A DNA stretch of 14,489 nt from JBLIAZ01 sp047632015 (lineage in GTDB: Bacteria; Bacteroidota; Bacteroidia; Flavobacteriales_C; GCA-002722245): contig JBLIBC010000038.1 of NCBI GenBank assembly GCA_047632015.1, positions 1 to 14,489 on the forward strand. Reading direction: 5' to 3'. The notes under the pieces are model-generated. The model saw nothing but the letters and a program-made list of their open reading frames with translations, did no database searches and had not been told where the DNA came from. Numbering within the stretch: the first letter of the stretch is position 1; each line of letters begins with the position of its first letter. The position numbers and the translations under genes were made by a program. Positions 6,486 through 13,317 of this stretch are shown piece by piece.

Positions 6486-8057
6486 TCACACATCCTTGAC
6501 TGTTGCACTAGCAATTTTCCGCAATGCTTTTTCTTTGATAATTTCCTTTACTTGACGTTTTTCAATTTTACTTTCAAGCCATGAAATGATGTCAAAATAT
6601 ACGAAAGCTCTTTTTTCATATGGATTGGTTTCAAGTGGAATCAGCTGATCACGTAGTTCTTTATATGCATTTACAAGCTCATCGCTTGTGTGAATTACAT
6701 TCAATCGTTTCAAGAAACGCAATATCCTATTTTGGTAATAATGTAAATCATCTTTTTTTCCTAAAAATCGATAAGTGCTTTTTATGTAATAATCCACTAA
6801 GTCCTCATTTTTAAGTTCGTAATGAGATATCAAGTTCAAGATACGAGCAAAACACAATACGTCGTTCCTGATATCTTCATCACGAGCATTAATGATATTG
6901 TTTAACCAATGAACTGCTTGCTTGTGCTTGTCCGCACCAAAATACATACACGCAAACTTGTAATAGTAAACCAGTTTAGAATGGTCATTCAACTGGCTTT
7001 CATATTGTTCGAATTTGTCTATAATTTGCTCGGTTTCAACTACGCCTTTATCAAAATCACCCAACATAAAATACTTGTCTAGGCTGTGCTTTGATGAATA
7101 TTTGAATAGCAAAAAGTCAATGTTTTCAGTGAAATTTAATGCTGTATCGTTTTTGATGTTCTCAAACTTTAAACTTGTTTGAATGAATTCCTCGTACTTG
7201 CTTAATTTGTATTGAGCGTTAAGCAAGTTGTTAATTGAAGTGATATACATTTCAAGCTTAGACTCAATTAAATCATGGTTGTCGTCAAACAATGACACCC
7301 ACTTAACTGCATAATCATAAGCACGTCTAGAATCCTGAATAAAAGAATAATACCCAACCATGGCGTTGAATAAATGCATCTTTTCTTCCACACTTAAGTC
7401 CTCCTCTTTAAAAGCTGGTAATGACGAGTACAAAAAACTATTCACGATCTCAAAATCGGCAGAATTTCTAGTAAATCCAAGCTTTGTATATAATCCATAT
7501 AATTTGGTTGACAAACTTGAAAAAGTAATGATATTGGATATTCTTTTTTTAATTTCTTCTCCTTCAGGTATTAATGCTTCAATTTTTTCAGGAGTGTCCC
7601 TTTTCACAATTTTGGAAATTAACTTTTTTTCAAGCTCATGAATTTCCAAAAGCAAAATGTTTTTTTCAAATCGCTTTGCGACGTCCTTTACCTTTTCTAT
7701 GGTCTTGTAACTTTGCTGATACAAACACCTGTTATACAAGATTGTTGCGTTATCAATTCCCTCACGAATTTTAAGTTCAATATCGGTAGAACTGTGTAAA
7801 GTCCTCAAACTCTGCAACAACTGTTTGTACAAGTTTTGTTTAATGTTAGGAAGTTGATCAGAAGAAATAGATTTTTCCTTGTTCAGGATTTTTTGCTCGT
7901 CGTAATTATCCATCCCGTTTAATAAATCAAACAGCTTTAAAAACTTAGCATTTTCCCCACCTTTATGACGTGTTGCGTGCAACTTAAATTGCCTTTTTTC
8001 TCCTTTGGTTAAACTTTGTATCAATTGAAACAATTGGTCTGTATTCTTGTTAGACAT
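6486..8057 (-). CDS. Conserved helical (TPR-like) protein of unknown function, 523 aa
   Basis: I recognise no named family. The 523 residues are almost entirely charged amphipathic helix with no signal peptide or membrane segment, so the protein is cytoplasmic. It starts MSNKNTDQLFQLIQSLTKGEKRQFKL, a pattern suggesting a short helical N-terminal module (about 1-90). This is followed by repeated helix pairs with TPR/SEL-like spacing, for example around Y..CLYQQSYKTIEK (about 111-122), FNAMVGYYSFIQDSRRAYDYAVKW and YYYKFACMYFGADKHKQAVHWLNN. This suggests a scaffold or protein-interaction role (inference). It is the first gene of the cluster that ends in recN and is divergent from leuA, with 180 bp between the starts. 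The ATG at 8057 is the natural start. Plus-strand ORFs inside it are shadows. Confidence 0.85.
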   Translation of the reverse strand: MSNKNTDQLFQLIQSLTKGEKRQFKLHATRHKGGENAKFLKLFDLLNGMDNYDEQKILNKEKSISSDQLPNIKQNLYKQLLQSLRTLHSSTDIELKIREGIDNATILYNRCLYQQSYKTIEKVKDVAKRFEKNILLLEIHELEKKLISKIVKRDTPEKIEALIPEGEEIKKRISNIITFSSLSTKLYGLYTKLGFTRNSADFEIVNSFLYSSLPAFKEEDLSVEEKMHLFNAMVGYYSFIQDSRRAYDYAVKWVSLFDDNHDLIESKLEMYITSINNLLNAQYKLSKYEEFIQTSLKFENIKNDTALNFTENIDFLLFKYSSKHSLDKYFMLGDFDKGVVETEQIIDKFEQYESQLNDHSKLVYYYKFACMYFGADKHKQAVHWLNNIINARDEDIRNDVLCFARILNLISHYELKNEDLVDYYIKSTYRFLGKKDDLHYYQNRILRFLKRLNVIHTSDELVNAYKELRDQLIPLETNPYEKRAFVYFDIISWLESKIEKRQVKEIIKEKALRKIASATVKDV

Positions 8058-8124
8058 AATGTGATTTACTTATTTAGACATTCGTTAATGTGTTGTTTTA
8101 CAAGCGAATACAACATTACACGCT

Positions 8125-8148
8125 CGGTAAAGGTAGCATTTTTTACCG
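8125..8148. promoter_or_regulatory. Inverted repeat in the leuA/523-aa gene divergent region
   Basis: Perfect 7-bp arms CGGTAAA (8125-8131) and TTTACCG (8142-8148) flank a 10-nt spacer in the 180-bp divergent region. It is about 55 bp upstream of the leuA -7 box and about 70 bp upstream of the minus-strand gene start. It could be an operator serving either gene. No cognate regulator is adjacent. Confidence 0.35.
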
Positions 8149-8201
8149 TTATACATAGTATCACTTTTTATATTGTGCTTTTTTACGAAACATTTCGGGG
8201 C

Positions 8202-8209
8202 TACTTTTG
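8202..8209 (+). promoter_or_regulatory. Putative -7 box for leuA
   Basis: TACTTTTG matches TAnnTTTG exactly and ends 28 nt before the proposed leuA ATG at 8238. Its position supports the internal start, because transcription from here would exclude the ATG-free extension upstream. No standard -33 element is evident, and no leucine-rich leader peptide is seen. Confidence 0.4.
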
Positions 8210-8237
8210 GTTCTGCATTATAACAGATGTAAAAATT

Positions 8238-9386
8238 ATGAGTGAAAAGGTAGACATATTCGATACTACGTTACGAGACGGAGAGCAAGTTCCAGGTTGT
8301 AAATTAAATACAGACGAAAAAATAGTCATCGCAAGGCAATTAGAAGCCTTGGGAGTTGATGTGATAGAAGCGGGATTCCCAGTTTCTAGTCCTGGTGATT
8401 TTCAATCGGTTGTTGATATTGCAAAATCAGTTTCGGAACCAATTATTTGTGGATTATCGCGAGCAGTAGAGAATGACATTATTGTAGCAGGAGAAGCATT
8501 AAAGTACGCTAAAAGAGGAAGGATTCACACTGGTCTAGCAACATCAGAAGTCCACAGAGTGCATAAATTAAGGATGTCCAAAGAGCAGGTACTTGAAAAA
8601 ACTGCGATGTGTGTGAAAACTGCAAAAAAATTCGTGGAAGATGTGGAGTTTTACGCAGAGGATGCTGGTAGAACAGATAATGAATATTTAGCTCAAGTAT
8701 GTGAGGTGGCTGTAGCAAATGGTGCGACAGTATTAAACATTCCGGATACAACGGGTTATTGTTTACCTCACCAATATGGTGAAAAAATAAAGTACTTGTT
8801 GGAAAACGTCAAAGGAATCCACAAGGCAAAACTGTCTACACATTGTCATGATGATTTGGGTTTAGCTACAGCAAATGCTATTTATGGTGTAATAAATGGA
8901 GCTCGCCAAATTGAATGTACCATCAACGGTATTGGAGAAAGGGCTGGAAACACCTCATTGGAAGAATCGGTTATGATTATTAAGACTCAGCATGAAATGG
9001 GAGTTCATACCAACATCAACACTAAACTACTTACTGAAACTAGTAAATTGGTTAGTGAAAAAATGAATTTTGCTGTTCAGGCAAACAAAGCCATCGTTGG
9101 CGACAATGCTTTTGCACATTCATCTGGAATTCATCAAGATGGTGTAATTAAGCACAGAGAAAATTACGAAATTATTGACCCAAGAGATGTTGGTTGTGAC
9201 CTTTCAGCTATTGTACTTACTGCACGTTCTGGCAGAGCAGCGGTGGCGTATAAAGCAAAATTAATGGGGAAAGAGTTGACTAAAGATCAGCTTGACATTG
9301 TTTACGATAAATTCATTGAGGTAGCTGACAAACAAAAAGAAGTGCCAGAAGCGGATTTAAAAAGAATCATCGATCAGGCTCTTTAA
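8238..9386 (+). CDS. leuA: 2-isopropylmalate synthase, short form
   Basis: LeuA condenses acetyl-CoA with 2-oxoisovalerate, the first committed step of leucine synthesis. The open frame extends back to 8016, but those extra residues overlap the divergent gene and are not family-like. The ATG at 8238 gives the family start MSEKVDIFDTTLRDGEQ and a 382-residue protein. DTTLRDG is at residues 9-15 with the metal-binding D9. EAGFP (44-48), the metal histidines of STHCHDD (H202, H204), NGIGERAGN (230-238) and HSSGIHQDGVIKH (295-306) all fit LeuA rather than citramalate or homocitrate synthase. The protein stops after the catalytic and subdomain region and lacks the ~130-residue C-terminal leucine-sensing domain of enzymes such as E. 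coli LeuA. Other leucine genes are not adjacent. Promoter-like TACTTTTG lies upstream. Confidence 0.93.
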   Translation: MSEKVDIFDTTLRDGEQVPGCKLNTDEKIVIARQLEALGVDVIEAGFPVSSPGDFQSVVDIAKSVSEPIICGLSRAVENDIIVAGEALKYAKRGRIHTGLATSEVHRVHKLRMSKEQVLEKTAMCVKTAKKFVEDVEFYAEDAGRTDNEYLAQVCEVAVANGATVLNIPDTTGYCLPHQYGEKIKYLLENVKGIHKAKLSTHCHDDLGLATANAIYGVINGARQIECTINGIGERAGNTSLEESVMIIKTQHEMGVHTNINTKLLTETSKLVSEKMNFAVQANKAIVGDNAFAHSSGIHQDGVIKHRENYEIIDPRDVGCDLSAIVLTARSGRAAVAYKAKLMGKELTKDQLDIVYDKFIEVADKQKEVPEADLKRIIDQAL

Positions 9387-9469
9387 ATTAATGTCTTAGA
9401 ATTTTTCTTAATTTCTAGTTGACTCATGTTTTGAAAAGGGCACAGAGATGAAGAAAATATTTATCAAGT

Positions 9470-10348
9470 CTATCCAAATAATTCTGAACTTAAATACCTG
9501 TCTCCCCTGTCACAAACCACTGTGACAATAACACCTTCTGTTAATTCATTTGCCAATTTTAAGGCAGCAGCTAGCGCACCACCACTGCTCATCCCGGCAA
9601 GTAAACCTTCTTTTTTAGCCATCAACCTAGTTGTTTCTGTTGCCTCCTCTTGACTTACGTCCATTATCCTATCTACACGACTAGTTTCAAATATTGTAGG
9701 TACAAATTCAGGAGACCATCTCCTAATACCAGGGATTCTAGAACCATCCGTTGGCTGTGTTCCAATAATTTGGACAGCATCATTTTGTTCCTTTAAATAT
9801 CTTGAAACCCCCATTATGGTTCCTGTAGTTCCCATTGCCGATACAAAATGTGTAATCTTACCTTTAGTATCCTTCCAAATTTCAGGTCCTGTAGTTTTAT
9901 AATGAGCTTTATAATTGTCTTCGTTACCAAATTGATTCAACATGACATAATTGCCAGTAGCCACCATTTCATCAGCTACTACCCTTGAATATTCAATGCT
10001 TTTAGAAGCGGGAGTTAAAATTACCGTAGCTCCATAAGCTTCCATGCTCAAAATTCTTTCACGTGTCGAATTGTCAGGCATGACCAAATTCATTTCCAGT
10101 CCTTTTAACTGAGCAATCATTGCTAGTGCAATTCCTGTGTTTCCGCTAGTTGCTTCAACAAGTTTATCACCAGCTTTAATTTCACCCCTATCTAAAGCTT
10201 CCAAAATCATATTGTAAGCAGCTCTGTCTTTTACACTGCCTCCCGGATTTTGCCCTTCAAGTTTACAAAATATTTTAACTCTTGAGTTGGGGTTCAAATT
10301 AGTTATTTCGACAAGTGGCGTATTGCCAATGATATCAAGAATGTTCAT
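9470..10348 (-). CDS. cysM: Cysteine synthase B (O-acetylserine sulfhydrylase, CysM type)
   Basis: This PLP enzyme makes cysteine from O-acetylserine and sulfide (CysM enzymes can also use thiosulfate). The 292-residue length and motifs fit CysM closely: IGNTPLV (7-13), NPGGSVKDRAA with the PLP lysine K40, EATSGNTGIALAMIA (65-79), TTGPEIW (152-158), MGTTGTIMGVSRYL (172-185), IPGIRRW (205-211) and CDRGDRYLS (279-287). The GIRRW segment separates CysM from CysK. It lies 11 nt downstream of cysE on the same strand, so the two steps of cysteine synthesis form one operon. It ends 83 bp from the convergent leuA stop; no clear terminator is visible in that gap. The CysM call over CysK is well supported; thiosulfate use is inferred only. 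Confidence 0.95.
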   Translation of the reverse strand: MNILDIIGNTPLVEITNLNPNSRVKIFCKLEGQNPGGSVKDRAAYNMILEALDRGEIKAGDKLVEATSGNTGIALAMIAQLKGLEMNLVMPDNSTRERILSMEAYGATVILTPASKSIEYSRVVADEMVATGNYVMLNQFGNEDNYKAHYKTTGPEIWKDTKGKITHFVSAMGTTGTIMGVSRYLKEQNDAVQIIGTQPTDGSRIPGIRRWSPEFVPTIFETSRVDRIMDVSQEEATETTRLMAKKEGLLAGMSSGGALAAALKLANELTEGVIVTVVCDRGDRYLSSELFG

Positions 10349-10359
10349 GAGTAGAATTA

Positions 10360-11187
10360 TTAAGGCTTAAAAGTAATGGTGTCAGGGTCGCCATTTTGAT
10401 GACTCATTTTTGCCCTGTAATATACTTTTGAATGATCAGCAACACTTTTCGTTAACCACACTCCACCTCCAATTACACTGTTATTTCCAACTACAGTTTT
10501 TCCCCCAAGTATTGTTGCCCCAGCATAAATTATCACACTGTTTAGAATAGTCGGATGACGCTGTTCCACCACATCTCTTTTTTCTACACTCAGCGCTCCT
10601 AATGTCACTCCCTGATAAATTTTGACATGATTTCCAACTAAGGTGGTTTCCCCAATAACTACTCCTGTTCCATGATCTATACAAAAATACTCACCAATAG
10701 TTGCCCCAGGATGGATATCCACACCAGTCTTACTATGTGCATTTTCAGAAATTATTCTTGGAATTAACTCCACTCCCATTTTGTTCAATTGATGACCAAC
10801 CCTATGAGCTGCGGTGGCGTAAAAACCTGGATAGGATCTGATAATCTCTGCATGACTTTTTGCCGCTGGATCACCATCATATAATGCTTGAATGTCTTTT
10901 TTTAACAAATTGTATATGTTTTCCAATTCCCCGAAAAAAACATCAACCAAAGATTTTGTTTGCTCTTTGTTATTCTTTTGATTACAAAGCAAAATAGAAA
11001 ATAAATCAGACCGTAATTTCTCCTCAGCATTTTCAATTTGCTCTTCCGAACTGTAGTCTACATCACAAAAACCAGGAAACATAATTCCCACAAGACTCTT
11101 GAACCATGTTCCAACTACAGACGGTGTAGCGCATTTTGGTGACTCTAAATGTTCTTTAAGCAACTTGCTTGTAAATTTCCTTTCCAC
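10360..11187 (-). CDS. cysE: Serine O-acetyltransferase
   Basis: This enzyme transfers acetyl from acetyl-CoA to serine, giving O-acetylserine for the downstream cysM. The protein has 275 residues. An alpha-helical N-terminal domain (about 1-150) precedes a left-handed beta-helix of hexapeptide repeats (about 153-255). Catalytic residues by alignment with family motifs are D157 in DIHPGATIG, H172 in DHGTGVVIGET, and H211 in RHPTI. The start is GTG at 11187: an in-frame TGA lies just upstream and no early ATG exists. Upstream, a -7-like TATCTTTG (11204-11211) leaves a short leader. The C-terminus ends in DPDTITFKP rather than the terminal isoleucine that E. coli CysE inserts into CysK. The next gene is cysM, 11 nt away. 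Confidence 0.95.
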   Translation of the reverse strand: MERKFTSKLLKEHLESPKCATPSVVGTWFKSLVGIMFPGFCDVDYSSEEQIENAEEKLRSDLFSILLCNQKNNKEQTKSLVDVFFGELENIYNLLKKDIQALYDGDPAAKSHAEIIRSYPGFYATAAHRVGHQLNKMGVELIPRIISENAHSKTGVDIHPGATIGEYFCIDHGTGVVIGETTLVGNHVKIYQGVTLGALSVEKRDVVEQRHPTILNSVIIYAGATILGGKTVVGNNSVIGGGVWLTKSVADHSKVYYRAKMSHQNGDPDTITFKP

Positions 11188-11203
11188 GCTTCAAAATTAA
11201 AAC

Positions 11204-11211
11204 CAAAGATA
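11204..11211 (-). promoter_or_regulatory. Putative -7 box for the cysE-cysM operon
   Basis: The minus strand reads TATCTTTG, an exact TAnnTTTG match, 16 nt before the GTG start at 11187. This supports the GTG as the true start. No standard -33 element is apparent. Confidence 0.4.
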
Positions 11212-11270
11212 AAATAAATGTTTGAGTATAGATGTTTTCCATTCCTCAATAAACTACCCTGTACAGCACA

Positions 11271-11289
11271 ATTAACAATTCATTAACAA
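11271..11289 (+). repeat. Helically phased direct repeat upstream of the DUF1573 gene
   Basis: ATTAACAA occurs twice, at 11271-11278 and 11282-11289, with an 11-bp period (about one helical turn). The downstream copy ends 20 bp before the -7 box at 11310, so the pair covers the -33 region and just upstream. It could be a tandem activator site or a substitute -33 element; AT-richness makes chance possible. Confidence 0.35.
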
Positions 11290-11309
11290 CATTTCGGCAT
11301 GATACATGT

Positions 11310-11317
11310 TATATTTG
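11310..11317 (+). promoter_or_regulatory. Putative -7 box for the DUF1573 gene
   Basis: TATATTTG matches TAnnTTTG exactly, 22 nt before the ATG at 11340. The phased repeat at 11271-11289 lies at the distance expected for upstream promoter contacts. Confidence 0.45.
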
Positions 11318-11339
11318 AAATGAATTAAATCTGAACATT

Positions 11340-11816
11340 ATGAAAAAATACTTTTTGACATTAGCAATGGCGGTTTTCACTTTAACAGGTGTAGTATCTG
11401 CTCAAACTGCTGGAACACCTCCAGCTGAAGCAGAAAAAAAAGCTGACCCAAATGCAGCAGTAATAAAATTTGAAAAAGACGTAGTGGACTACGGAACAAT
11501 AAACAAAGGTGATGAACCTTTAAGAATTATCAAGTTCACTAATACTGGTAAATCTCCTTTAGTAATTACAAACTGTCAAGGATCTTGCGGATGTACAGTT
11601 CCTGAATGTCCAAAAGACCCAATTATGCCAGGAGAAACAGGGGAATTAAAAGTGAGATATGACACGAAAAGAGTTGGTAATTTTAACAAAACCGTTACTG
11701 TTAAGTCTAACGCATCAAATGATGTGGTTTATTTAAAAATTAAAGGTAACGTGCTTGATGTTAAAACACCAGACGCATTTCCTGTAAAAAATGCTGACGG
11801 TCCTACAACGAACTAA
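11340..11816 (+). CDS. Secreted DUF1573 domain protein
   Basis: This is a 158-residue exported protein. The signal peptide is residues 1-21 (MKK start, hydrophobic core, VSA before Q22 as a type I cleavage site). A short A/E/K/P-rich linker (about 23-40) leads to a DUF1573 beta-sandwich (about 41-140), recognisable by FEKDVVDYGTINKGDEP, IIKFTNTGKSPLVITN, CQGSCGCTVPECP and GETGELKVRYDT. DUF1573 is related to immunoglobulin-like ASH/MSP folds and is widespread in Bacteroidota. Its exact role is not established. Four cysteines (C79, C83, C85, C90) cluster in one loop and could form disulfides or bind metal outside the membrane. No lipobox is seen, so it is probably a soluble periplasmic protein. 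It has its own promoter-like box and a strong terminator downstream, so it is probably monocistronic. Confidence 0.9.
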   Translation: MKKYFLTLAMAVFTLTGVVSAQTAGTPPAEAEKKADPNAAVIKFEKDVVDYGTINKGDEPLRIIKFTNTGKSPLVITNCQGSCGCTVPECPKDPIMPGETGELKVRYDTKRVGNFNKTVTVKSNASNDVVYLKIKGNVLDVKTPDAFPVKNADGPTTN

Positions 11817-11864
11817 GCATCGTAAAAGCCTACTCTATTTATTAAAACCGTTAATATTTAGGAT

Positions 11865-11900
11865 AAAAACCCAGTGTTTATCACTGGGTTTTTTATTTTT
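11865..11900 (+). terminator. Rho-independent terminator after the DUF1573 gene
   Basis: A 12-bp perfect stem (AAAAACCCAGTG at 11865-11876, CACTGGGTTTTT at 11882-11893) has a 5-nt loop TTTAT and runs into a T-rich tail to 11900. It lies 49 nt after the DUF1573 stop codon. The symmetric A/T flanks could make it work on both strands. Confidence 0.92.
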
Positions 11901-11901
11901 G
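11894..11901 (+). promoter_or_regulatory. Putative -7 box for the aminotransferase, inside the terminator tail
   Basis: TATTTTTG matches TAnnTTTG exactly and ends 24 nt before the ATG at 11926. It overlaps the T-tract of the preceding terminator, so the upstream unit would end exactly where the next begins. The T-rich context makes a chance match possible. Confidence 0.35.
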
Positions 11902-11925
11902 CAACTATTGTAACGTACATTATTG

Positions 11926-13128
11926 ATGACAAAAATATCTAAAAGAGGAGTTCAAATGCCTCAATCTCCTATTCGGAAACTTGCTCCTTTTGCTGAAGAA
12001 GCTAAGAATAAAGGTATTTATGTTCATCATTTAAACATAGGTCAACCAGACATCACCACTCCAAAGTGGGCAATTGATAAAATAAAATCAATGGATATTG
12101 ATGTGGTGGAATACAGTGATTCGGCTGGAGAATTATCCTTGAGAGCAGCTTTTGTAAAGTATTACAAAAGATATGACATTGACGTTACTGTTGACGACCT
12201 AATGATTACTTACGGTGGTAGTGAAGCGCTAATGATCTGCTTATTGAGTTGCTTAAACCCTTGGGACGAAGTCATTGTGCCTGAACCATTTTACGCAAAC
12301 TACAGTAGTTTTGCAGGGGCAGCTGACATTGTAGTGAAACCTGTCACATCAACTATTGAAAATAATTTTGCATTGCCTCCTATCAGTGATTTCGAAAAAT
12401 TGATTGGATCTAAAACAAAAGCAATTTTAATTTGCAGTCCCAACAACCCAACAGGGTACACCTATTCTGAAGAGGAACTAGAATCATTAAAAGAAATTTG
12501 CATCAAGCATGATTTATTTTTAATATCTGATGAAGTATACAGGGAGTTTTATTACCATGGTGATTTTGCACCATCTGTACTCAATTTAAAAGGTGTTGAT
12601 GACAAAGTTATCGTTATTGATTCTGCTTCCAAAAGATACAGCATGTGCGGTGTGCGAATAGGAGCAATAGTAAGTAGAAATCCTGAAGTAATGGAAACCG
12701 CATTAAAGTTCGGACAATCAAGGCTCTCACCCCCTTTCTTTGGACAGGTTGCTGTTGAGGCCGCTTTGGATGCACCTGACAGTTACTATAAGGAAGTAAA
12801 GTCCGAATACGAAAAAAGGAAAAACACACTCACAAAAGAGCTTGAAAAAATACCAAACATTAAGTTTAGTAAGCCTTTTGGTGCGTTCTACACCATGGTA
12901 AAATTACCTGTAGAAAGTGCTGAACACTTTTGCTTGTGGCTACTAAAAGAGTTTAGTCATGAAGGTGAAACCATTATGTTAACTCCCGGCAATGGGTTTT
13001 ATGTCACCCCAGGATTAGGAGTTCAAGAAGTGAGGATAGCTTATGTGGTAAATGAGACAAAACTCAAAAGCGCAATGAAGTGTTTGGCCAAAGCATTAAA
13101 AGAGTATCCGCATAAAGCAAAAGTATAA
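11926..13128 (+). CDS. Class I/II PLP-dependent aminotransferase (aspartate aminotransferase family)
   Basis: This 400-residue fold-type I PLP enzyme transfers an amino group between an amino acid and a 2-oxo acid in the cytoplasm. A TTG directly precedes the ATG at 11926; the ATG is the likelier start. Visible active-site residues are NIGQPDI (37-43), YGGSEA (96-101), SPNNPTG with N174, SDEVYREF with D202 and Y205, SASKRYSMCGVRIGA with the PLP lysine K236 and R245, and the substrate-carboxylate arginine R370 in QEVRIAYV. These motifs suit the bacterial aspartate/aromatic aminotransferase group, but the true substrate cannot be fixed from sequence, so I leave the symbol empty. It stands alone, after a terminator and with its own promoter-like box, and is followed 189 bp later by lon. 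Confidence 0.93.
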   Translation: MTKISKRGVQMPQSPIRKLAPFAEEAKNKGIYVHHLNIGQPDITTPKWAIDKIKSMDIDVVEYSDSAGELSLRAAFVKYYKRYDIDVTVDDLMITYGGSEALMICLLSCLNPWDEVIVPEPFYANYSSFAGAADIVVKPVTSTIENNFALPPISDFEKLIGSKTKAILICSPNNPTGYTYSEEELESLKEICIKHDLFLISDEVYREFYYHGDFAPSVLNLKGVDDKVIVIDSASKRYSMCGVRIGAIVSRNPEVMETALKFGQSRLSPPFFGQVAVEAALDAPDSYYKEVKSEYEKRKNTLTKELEKIPNIKFSKPFGAFYTMVKLPVESAEHFCLWLLKEFSHEGETIMLTPGNGFYVTPGLGVQEVRIAYVVNETKLKSAMKCLAKALKEYPHKAKV

Positions 13129-13204
13129 AAAGGGAGTGTCATAATGACCGACGAATAATTGATTAAGCAATTGGCACATCAATTGAAACATTAAGTGTGA
13201 GTAA

Positions 13205-13234
13205 GAATAATCAATATTTACTATTGATTTATTC
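13205..13234 (+). terminator. Possible AT-rich terminator or operator between the aminotransferase gene and lon
   Basis: AATCAATA (13209-13216) and TATTGATT (13222-13229) form a perfect 8-bp stem with a TTTAC loop. It extends with GAAT/ATTC (13205-13208 and 13231-13234) past one bulged T. GTTTTTG follows. It could terminate the aminotransferase transcript, but the stem is AT-only in large part, and it lies 84 bp upstream of lon, so an operator is equally possible. Confidence 0.35.
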
Positions 13235-13317
13235 GTTTTTGTCACTGAGTCTGATTTTATTTCAGGAAGAAGTTGCCAAATTGACTTACAATTTGATTCA
13301 TTAAAAGAAAATACCGC

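Noticed and set aside
8016..8237. N-terminal extension of leuA to 8016
   Set aside because: It overlaps the divergent gene start at 8057, is not LeuA-like, and the ATG at 8238 gives the exact family N-terminus after a -7-like box.
9387..9469. Bidirectional terminator between leuA and cysM
   Set aside because: Only weak AT pairings such as AGAA/TTCT are present, without a stable stem and T-run.
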